From assembly GCF_000340215.1 (NCBI RefSeq), contig NW_006921532.1, positions 6,786,550-6,850,549 of the forward strand: a stretch of DNA of 64,000 nucleotides. Reading direction: 5' to 3'. Shown piece after piece: positions 56,984 through 64,000 of the stretch. Source of the stretch: Pseudocercospora fijiensis CIRAD86. Taxonomy: Eukaryota > Ascomycota > Dothideomycetes > Mycosphaerellales > Mycosphaerellaceae. Under the pieces are notes generated by a model. The model ran no database searches, was not told the origin of the DNA, and saw only the letters and a program-made list of their open reading frames with translations. How positions within the stretch are numbered: the stretch's first letter is position 1; each line of letters opens with the position of its first letter. The translations under genes were made by a program, and so were the position numbers.

Positions 56984-59049
56984 ATGGTCAATCCGCCTAA
57001 GTTTCGCGTGCCAAAGTTCGAGAAAAGTGCCTTTTTCACGACTCATGTTCACTATGATCAGTTCAACCCTGGTCACACTGAGTCTACACATGGCAGGAAA
57101 AGTTTGACAGATCTGGACTACAGCCCATTGCCGCGCATAACATGGGCTTCCTTCTACATGGGCGTTCTAATCTCTATGGGAGGCTTCATCTTTGGCTATG
57201 GCGAGTCATCTTGCTTTGCGTGAACTGTATTTCCATGACTAACCCATCTACCAGACACTGGTCAAATATCTGGCTTTTTGGGTATGCCCGATTTCCAGCG
57301 ACGTTTTGGTCAATTGCACACTAGCGGAGAACATGCCGGGGAGCACTACTTCAGCAATGTTCGCTCTGGCCTCATCGTTGGCCTGCTGTCAATTGGCACC
57401 TTGACCGGAGCCCTGGTTGGTGGACCTCTTGCAGATCTCGCAGGGCGAAAGTACACGATCACTTTCTGGTGCTTCATCTTCTGTGTCGGCACCATCGTGC
57501 AAATTGCTGCCACCGACAAGTGGTACCAAGTGATGCTCGGGCGTCTGGTCGCGGGCTTCGGCGTTGGTGCGCTATCGCTTCAGGTGCCTATGTACATGGC
57601 GGAGACAGGTCCGGTACGAAGCAGTCTAGATCGCAAATCAACTTTCACTGACTCGATTCTACCAGAGACACATTCGAGGCGCGCTGATCTCCAGCTACCA
57701 GCTGTTCATCACCTTCGGTATCTTCTTGGCAGCCTGCATAAATTATGGTTGCTACGAGCATCAGCGCTATAAGGCTGCATCCTGGCGCATTCCCATGGGT
57801 GTCGGCTTTATCTGGGCAGTGATACTCGGCGTTGGCATTCTTGCCTTCCCCGAAACGCCAAGATATGAATATCGCAAAGGCAAGACTGAGCACGCCAAGC
57901 AGACTATGATGAACGTCTATGGCGCACCAGCCAATCATTACACCATTTACGTCGAGCTTGAGGAGATCGAGCAAAAGCTTCGCGCCGAACAGGCTCAAGG
58001 CAGCGCTTTGCAAGAGTGGTACCGAATGCTTTTCGCGCCCAAGATGGCCTACCGGATCCTGCTTGGCATAGGCCTTCAGATGTTCCAACAGTTGACAGGT
58101 AAGCTCGCGCAAGGCCACGACGCATGTTTATCGGAAACATTCGCTAACGGTCGATGACCATGGTCAATAGGTGCCAATTACTTCTTCTACTACGGGACAG
58201 TGATTTTCAAAGGCACAGGCATCGACAACTCGTTCGTCACGCAGATGATCTTGAATGGCATCAACTTCGGCACGACATTCTATGGTCTATATATTGTCGA
58301 GCACTACGGCCGTCGCAGGTCGTTGATGGTCGGTAGCACGTGGATGTTCATCATGTTCTTGATCTTTGCAAGTGTCGGGCATTTCTCCTTGGATCGTGAT
58401 CAGCCTGATCGGACAGAGTCGGCAGCTACAGCAATGATCGTCATGGCAGCGTTCTTTATCTTCGGTTTCGCTACGACCTGGGGTCCGATGATCTGGACAA
58501 TTTGCGGCGAAATCTACCCATCGAGGTACCGAGCCAAGGGCATGGCATTCTCGACTGCCTCCAACTGGCTTTGGAATTTCCTGCTTGCTTTCTTCACGCC
58601 TTTTATTACTGGCGCGATCGACTTTCGCTATGGCTATGTCTTCGCAGGTTGCAATATACTTGGTGGACTGATCGTCTACTTCTTCGTCATCGAGGGTCAA
58701 GGTCGAACTCTTGAAGAGATTGACACGGTAAGCGTCCACATTCCCCACAGGACAAAGAATCGGCACTGACAATCTATAGATGTTCTTGTCCAATGTCTTG
58801 CCTTGGAAGTCATCGAAGTGGATTGCGCCACCACCAGAAGAAATCAATCGTATCCGCAGGGAGGCAGGTACTGGTGATGCTGTTGAGGCCCAGGATAGCA
58901 TCGAAGAAGCGCCTGCTCGTGGCAACGATAATGCCCCTAAAGACAGCTATGAGACGGGAAGCCTTCATCAAGAGAAGGCAGATAATGATGAGGTGATGCC
59001 TGCGCCACGAGCCCTGGAGGCTGCTGTTCACAAGGAGACCACCGAGTGA
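56984..59049 (+). CDS. Hexose transporter, MFS sugar porter family
   Basis: Five exons (56984-57200, 57255-57613, 57666-58098, 58171-58727, 58780-59049) keep frame and give 611 residues, normal for fungal Hxt-type proton or facilitated monosaccharide carriers of the plasma membrane. Family marks are FGYDTGQISGFLGMPDF (about 70-86), motif A GPLADLAGRK (129-138), PETPR (254-258), EHYGRRRSL, and EIYPSRYRAKGMAFSTASNW. LEEID lies near the end of the last membrane helix. Twelve membrane helices are expected. A charged cytoplasmic tail of about 85 residues follows. Intron 1 has a GC donor (GCGAGT...CCAG); the other introns are GT-AG, 49-72 bp long. The substrate cannot be read from sequence; glucose or a related hexose is likely. 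Confidence 0.88.
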
Positions 59050-59807
59050 GGGCCAGATTGCATGAAGCAGCAGTAGTTCTGAACATGGCTTACGCTCGTT
59101 TCGGGATCATGCAGACGTGGAGGATTATAATACTGACTGGATTTAGCTATGCACTTGCTTCCCTACTTCATTCACACCTCAATTACACTATTCTCGTCAG
59201 CTATGTTGACGAGCAAAGCACTACTGACTTCTGCGTCCAAGCTGATAGAGCGGGCGGCTCCCTGGCCCGCAAGCCTTGCACTGCCACCTTCATGCCCTTG
59301 GTTAACTCGTCGCCTCGGAGCGTTCGTCGGTTAAACTGGGATTCTAGTCCACTTCTCATACAAATTCTATCAGTGCGTACTTATGCAAAGCGGATCTGAC
59401 CAACCAGGTCACTCAGATCTTATATGTACAACAGTTCGTCGGACTTAACCCAGAAGGCGGTTAAGGGGATGCCGGGATTTCTTCTTGGCAAGTTTCAGCC
59501 TTTCGCGTCGCCAACCAAGCATCTTATTTCCCCTGTCCTAGCCGTCTTTTCCCCAAAATTTCTCATCAAGAAAGACAAGCAGCATCGCCTCCACAGCTCA
59601 AGCGCCCACATGAAGCGAAGGATTCTGATCCCTGCATATCATGCCTTAAGCCACCCTCTTGCAGGAGGCCGCCTCTGCATGGCGTGAGGGTAGCGCCGAT
59701 AGTATAAAAATGTGAGTCTAGCCTCAGCTGCTCTTGTTTGCTACAGCCTTTCCGCTCTGCGATTATTTCGAAAATAGTGGGACATTCTTAATACAGATTT
59801 CGATATT
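59050..59807. other. Intergenic with promoter of the next gene
   Basis: I see no supported gene. An open frame at 59424-59687 lacks any motif or start context. The right end is the promoter of the amyloid-motif gene. Confidence 0.6.
59703..59709 (+). promoter_or_regulatory. Putative TATA box
   Basis: TATAAAA lies 99 bp upstream of the ATG at 59808, a usual distance for a fungal gene with a short 5' leader. There is no other evidence. Confidence 0.4.
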
Positions 59808-60485
59808 ATGGCTGTTGAGACGATACCTGTGACGGAGCTTGAGTGGCTCATCAAAGATGTAGGTAGTTCTAGCACTTCAGCTGACGATTCATAGAAGCTA
59901 GACAAGTTGACTTCTCATCGATCAGGTGAACAACCATTTCATGGCTCTGTACCACGATGGAGCCTTCACACGTTCCCGAGCTCTCGGTCAGGCTCAAATG
60001 CGTTTTGAGCAGTGGACCAAAACTCCACAGGTCATCAGCCCTGGTCCTCCAGTAGCAGCAAAGAAATCCCTTCAACGCCTTTGCTTCGACCTAGAGGATG
60101 CGTTGAATGTTCAAGACTCCACAGATCTTGATCGACTCGCGGCTCAGGTTGGTCATCCTTCAATCCCATTCTCGATCAGTAGCTCACGACGCATGGAATC
60201 TAGATCTCCGTGTACCTTGCGAATCTCGAGCAACTCCAGACACCAGCAGTGGATGCCACCCCTCATATCAGCGACAAGGACATCCCGCAATCCAAGACGC
60301 TGAAGCATCAATACGTCAACAATGAGGCGTCCAATACTTCGAAGGCCCTATACGGCGATTGGATTGCGAAGGACTATAATGGGCCTTTCTCGGAGTTCTC
60401 TTCTGTTTATCGTGAGAATAAGGCTAATGATTCTGCGAAAGTTCAGTATGGGGATATTTATAATGGGAAGAGTGTTTTTGATTGA
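59808..60485 (+). CDS. HET-s-like amyloid motif protein with short HeLo-like N-terminus
   Basis: Three exons (59808-59858, 59926-60147, 60204-60485) with GT-AG introns of 67 and 56 bp encode 184 residues. The C-terminus has two pseudo-repeats 32 residues apart: YVNNEASNTSKALYGD (128-143) and YRENKANDSAKVQYGD (160-175), the second continuing IYNGKSVFD to the end. The pattern N-x-A-x(3,4)-(S/A)-K-x-x-Y-G-D and the final GK-x-x-(F/W)-D match the layout of the HET-s prion-forming domain (beta-solenoid amyloid). Residues 18-90 (NNHFMALYHDGAF, GQAQMRFEQWTKT) loosely resemble the early helices of HeLo domains, but the region is far shorter than a full HeLo. In this family the amyloid transmits a death signal from NLR receptors to a pore-forming effector. 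No NLR gene is in the window. Confidence 0.6.
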
Positions 60486-60807
60486 TGGGGGTTGGGATGG
60501 GAGGTTTTGGAATCTTTGGATAGGTGATAATGAAATGAACACGGTCCGTGGATGTGGGGGATTTAATTATCACGTTTCTGCAGCAAACATGATTCATGTA
60601 GGTGGCACGTTTCCTAGAGTGGAAAAAAATGAAGCCAAAATGCAGAGACTCAGAGAGTAGTAGGGACCAGGCTATAAATATGCCAAGAAGCCTGGACCCC
60701 GGTTTTCGGCGCGGGTTTGACTTCATGTTTACTGTAACGTTATCCGTTTCTCTCAACCACTGCCTCCTGCCTCCTGCCTCCTATGCCCAAATCTCGAGAG
60801 CACCAGT
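60486..60807. other. Short intergenic region
   Basis: It is 322 bp between two plus-strand genes. A TATAAATA is present at about 60673-60680, and CCTCCTGCCTCCTGCCTCCT lies just upstream of the next gene. Confidence 0.5.
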
Positions 60808-61935
60808 ATGTTGCCAATTCTGCGACTCGCACTACGCCCGCGCCCGCGCCCTGTCAACCCATCGGCCCTCGCTCCTATTTGCACCACCCACGCGCCCTCT
60901 CTCCCTCCCAAATCCTGCTTCGTTAAGGGCAGTCTTCGTCGGCAATCCCACGGCAGCCATACAGCAGCTTTAAACGGACAGCTATGGCGATCCGAAGACA
61001 TTGAACTGCTCTCGTCCCTCCATCAGCAAGGCAAGCCTCCTCGAGACATTGCTGTCGCACTCCAGCGCTCCTACACTGCAACTTTGTCCAGGCTTCGTTT
61101 GATCAGTCGAACGGGCAGTGCTCCCGCAACCCGAGTCATGCGGTTCTGGACTGAGCAAGAGGATAGTCAGCTGAAGAGCGTGATGCATGATGAATTGAAG
61201 GAATGTGATGTCCAAGCCCTTGCGGCCACACTTGGCTTTTCTCGCGCAAGTGTCAAGTCTCGTGTGCTAAGACTACGGCGGGAAGCTGGCCTAAGCAAGG
61301 GTTTCCCGCACCGCACCAAGAAACCTTGGACACAAGAGGAATTTGATCGCGCCAATGCTCTTCGCGAGGAAGGGAAATCCTGTGCCTACATTGGCAAGAC
61401 TATAGGTCGCAGCCCAGGTGGCGTGCACAATCGATTGCAGTACGAACGATTGAGCGGAAGATCTTTCAACCCGAAATACTTCCTATCTGATCAGCACATC
61501 GAGCGCATGAAGCTTCTATGCGCTCAGGGCAAGTCTTTGCCAGAAATTCAACAGTCCATGTCTGACCGGCCCGGAATAAGTACTGCTTTTATCTCCCGAA
61601 TTACTATGGGAGTGAGAAACCGACCTGTCAGAACCGTCCCGAGTCGTTGGAGCCCTTCGGAGATAAACAAGTTGCGCGATCTGGCAGAAAAGGGTGTGCC
61701 TCGCAACAAAATGTCAGAGCACCTACCTGGTCGATCAACGGCTTCATGTAGAGGGGCTTTGCAGAGATTTATCGGACCAATTCGATGGTTCAGATGGAGT
61801 GAAAGTGACAGGGAGCAGCTCTTGCAGCTTCGTAGAGAAGGCAAGACCGCGAAAGAAATATCAGCTCAGCTGGGCCGGTCTCCGTGGGCCTGTTATCGAG
61901 CGCTACATAAAATCAACAAGGGAAAGACTACCTGA
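60808..61935 (+). CDS. Six-repeat Myb/SANT-like protein
   Basis: A single exon encodes 375 residues. Six helix-turn-helix units of Myb/SANT type follow one another: about 57-99 (LWRSEDIELLSSLHQQGKPP), 111-156 (RFWTEQEDSQLKSVMHDEL), 172-213 (KPWTQEEFDRANALREEGKS), 223-267 (YFLSDQHIERMKLLCAQGKS), 279-321 (RWSPSEINKLRDLAEKGVPR) and 327-369 (WFRWSESDREQLLQLRREGK). Each has a Trp or aromatic start, an acidic stretch, and a third helix with basic residues. The first 50 residues are rich in Arg, Pro and Ser without acids (MLPILRLALRPRPRPV), as in mitochondrial presequences. It is probably DNA-binding; the target is unknown. Another in-frame start could lie downstream, which would remove the presequence. 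Confidence 0.65.
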   Translation: MLPILRLALRPRPRPVNPSALAPICTTHAPSLPPKSCFVKGSLRRQSHGSHTAALNGQLWRSEDIELLSSLHQQGKPPRDIAVALQRSYTATLSRLRLISRTGSAPATRVMRFWTEQEDSQLKSVMHDELKECDVQALAATLGFSRASVKSRVLRLRREAGLSKGFPHRTKKPWTQEEFDRANALREEGKSCAYIGKTIGRSPGGVHNRLQYERLSGRSFNPKYFLSDQHIERMKLLCAQGKSLPEIQQSMSDRPGISTAFISRITMGVRNRPVRTVPSRWSPSEINKLRDLAEKGVPRNKMSEHLPGRSTASCRGALQRFIGPIRWFRWSESDREQLLQLRREGKTAKEISAQLGRSPWACYRALHKINKGKTT

Positions 61936-62691
61936 AGATGCACCACTTGTGAAAGTGCATACATGAAGGAAAGCATATATCTCTTCGACGCATCCCAACG
62001 GAAGCTTTGAGCTACATTTCCGGACCTTGACTGTCATTGCGACGAGGCCACATCATGCGACAGAATGGATACCGCCACAGCATTCCATTATCACGCTGCG
62101 TTCGAACACCCAAGGCACACATGCGAAAACGACAGATCGTAAAGTTATGCGCTTCACAACTTCTACGCATGCCTTCTGTTCTGACCATCTGTCCAACGAG
62201 ACAGCGCAATGAGGCAGGATTCTACGGGGTGTCACCTACAGTACACACAAGAAGTGCAGGGGGAACGGATTGCGAACCGCAGCCATCCTCGTCTTCAAAT
62301 GTAGGAATCTTTTATTGGGCACTGTTTGGCGAGAGTACATTTGAGAGCAGACCTCAGTGCCCCGAAGGCCATGAAAAGAAGGCGCCCTAGAGCGGGCTCC
62401 TCTACGCAAGTGACACCCTGTAGTCGAAGGGTAGAACACCGGCATCGGCAAGTTGCAGTCGCGTTGAAGGCCATCTAGCGGCTCTCCCAGTGGCACCAAC
62501 GAGGAAGCCACAGGAAAGGGATTCTAAGGCGAAGGCGTAACACGTGAATGGCCCAAGATGCACATGCTCAATGAATGCCCTCTAAAAGAACGATATCGAC
62601 AATTCCGCAAAGAGGTATCTCTCCCAAAATCCCTAGCAACGCCAACCGACGATCTCATCATCATTAAAGCATCAGCATCAAAACCACAAGC
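61936..62691. other. Intergenic between convergent genes, no supported gene
   Basis: The 756 bp separate the plus-strand Myb-like gene from the minus-strand NDC80 gene. Frames on both strands are short and show no motifs. It must include both 3' ends. Confidence 0.6.
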
Positions 62692-64000
62692 CTACTCTTC
62701 CATGGCATCAGGATCAGCTTCGGCTCCCAACCCCGCTTCAGCCTCTTCAGCTTCTTTGAACTCATGTTCAAGCTCCACCGCAACGAAATCTTCATACTCC
62801 TCCAACTTCTGCTGGATATGGATTTTGAAATCCACGACGTATTTGATCATGCGTTCGAGCTCGGTGTGCAGTTCTTCTCTGAGCTCTGCGGCGCGGAAGG
62901 TGAGTTGTTCGTACCTAGAAACAAGCACAGGTTAGTATCATATCTCATCGCCTGCTGCGTTTCAAGGGTTGGTTGGTTGGTACTCACTCAAGGTTCACGT
63001 TCATCTCCCTTTGCTCCATCAATTGCACGCTCTCTCCTAGCGTTGCGCGCATCTTGTTGAGCTCTTTTTCCATCTTCTCGATTTGAGCTTCGGAAGCCAT
63101 GGATTGCGCGCTGGTGATTTCGCGCATCTTCTCAAATTCTTCTTGAGCAGCTCCAACGCGATGCTTCAGGGTCTCGAGTTCTGCGAATTTATCTTCGAGC
63201 GCTTCCCTCGTCTTATCGAGCATGTCGACCTTGGCCATGTCTTCTTCTAAACTGGCATTTCTTCGCTCGGAAATCTCTTTGCGCAAATCCTGGAGTAGCC
63301 GCTTTGTGGCTTTGAGATCAGGCGATGGCAAGAGGTGCTGGGGTTGATAGCCGTTGTTGGAATCTTGCAGGAGGCGGTCGGAGTCGTGAGATGCTGTTCC
63401 AGATGCTGTGAAATCCGGACCATCGTTGACTCGCAAGCGAAGCTCGTAGTCGTTGCCGTGTGCATTCGAGGCGGTCGCAGGTATTATGCCGATCTGATAT
63501 CCAACAGCATTGTACCTCTGCACGCTACCTTCCAGCTCGTCCAGCTTCGCGCCAGTTTCAGATTCTTTCTGCGCTGTTCTCTCTTTGGCTTCCTCCAATC
63601 GCGCTTGTGTCGTCTCGACCCCCTTCACAAGTCGTTCTCGCTCGCTGTTCATGCGGTCGATGTCCTGTATCGACAAACCTTGCTCATCGACTTTTCGCTG
63701 AAGATCAGTCCGTTCTGCTTCTGCCTCCGCCATTTCAGCCTCGCACTTCTCAATCTCCTGTTGCAGCAGCTCAGCTCGATGATTGTACTTCTCCACCTTG
63801 GCGTCCATGCTGGAGTTGTATTGCTCAAACTTCTGCTTGTCCTCTTCCAGAATCTTGATCGTCTCCTCCAGCTTCGCTAATCTTGGAGCGGATTTGCTCA
63901 GCTCATCAATCTGGTCCTGCAGCGACTTCGACTCCGCTTCCAGCTGCTTGACCTGTTCTAGATTCGCAGCATTGGCCTGCTCGAACTTGACTGCCATGGC
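62692..64000 (-). CDS. Kinetochore protein NDC80, C-terminal part
   Basis: The minus-strand gene runs off the right edge, so the N-terminal calponin-homology head and the start are missing. The visible part is a long coiled coil ([40 protein letters not shown]) with the fungal NDC80 block [12 protein letters not shown], then a Ser/Asp-rich break. A final coiled coil ([20 protein letters not shown]) follows. A 73-bp intron (62915-62987) joins NVNLE to [20 protein letters not shown], and the protein ends DPDAMEE at a TAG, 62692-62694. NDC80 is the core of the outer-kinetochore Ndc80 complex (with NUF2, SPC24, SPC25) that binds microtubules. It is single-copy and essential; its clean sequence shows that this end lies outside the RIP zone. 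Confidence 0.9.

Noticed and set aside
62012..62511. Small frames between the Myb-like gene and NDC80
   Set aside because: Five overlapping frames on both strands without motifs; most likely the 3' UTRs of the convergent genes.

Overview
This is a filamentous ascomycete (Pezizomycotina) chromosome window. The evidence is short GT-AG introns of 51-73 bp, an NDC80 and a fungal hexose-transporter gene, an apparent HET-s-type amyloid motif gene, and a 50 kb block mutated by repeat-induced point mutation (RIP). In that block CpA and TpG are scarce, CTA and TAG are everywhere, and coding relics are broken mainly at codons that were Gln or Trp. The gene set suggests a Dothideomycete, but that is inference.

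Layout. (1) 1-15.5 kb is RIP-degraded sequence with no recognised transposase. It holds two tandem arrays with the same 136-bp period, a 206-bp perfect-type hairpin, a 100-N gap flanked by an 88-bp inverted repeat, a minus-strand relic of a SNF2-type helicase, and a divergent plus-strand relic I cannot name. (2) 16,271-51,164 is one glycoside hydrolase family 16 (GH16) gene split by 33.7 kb of nested transposons. Target-site duplications (TSDs) and LTR pairs resolve the nest completely: Copia-1 (+, TSD ATAAG) sits in GH16; Copia-2 (-, TSD GTTTG/GTTTA) sits in the 3' non-coding part of Copia-1; Copia-3 (-, TSD TCTTT) and Gypsy-A (+, TSD TTAGG) sit separately in Copia-2; Gypsy-B (-, TSD GAATC) sits in the integrase/chromodomain part of Gypsy-A; and a pogo/Fot1-like DNA transposon (TSD TA) sits in the 3' LTR of Copia-1. 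Without their inserts the elements are 5.36, 5.32, 6.16, 6.90, 7.15 and 2.75 kb. (3) From about 49.9 kb the sequence is not mutated: the 3' half of GH16 (which itself carries a ~75-bp piece of Gypsy-type gag), a decayed P450 beside ~120-bp tandem repeats, two unrecognised genes, a hexose transporter, a HET-s-like amyloid motif protein, a six-repeat Myb/SANT-like protein, and the C-terminal part of NDC80 running off the right edge.

The genes do not form a pathway. The coherent story is a gene border eroded by transposons: GH16 and P450 are lost at the edge of a RIP compartment, followed by ordinary euchromatic genes. The most interesting items are the fully dissected nest inside GH16, the gag-derived tract in the GH16 coding sequence, the HET-s-like gene, and the helicase plus unknown-gene pair at 5.5-15 kb, which may belong to an undescribed large repeat.
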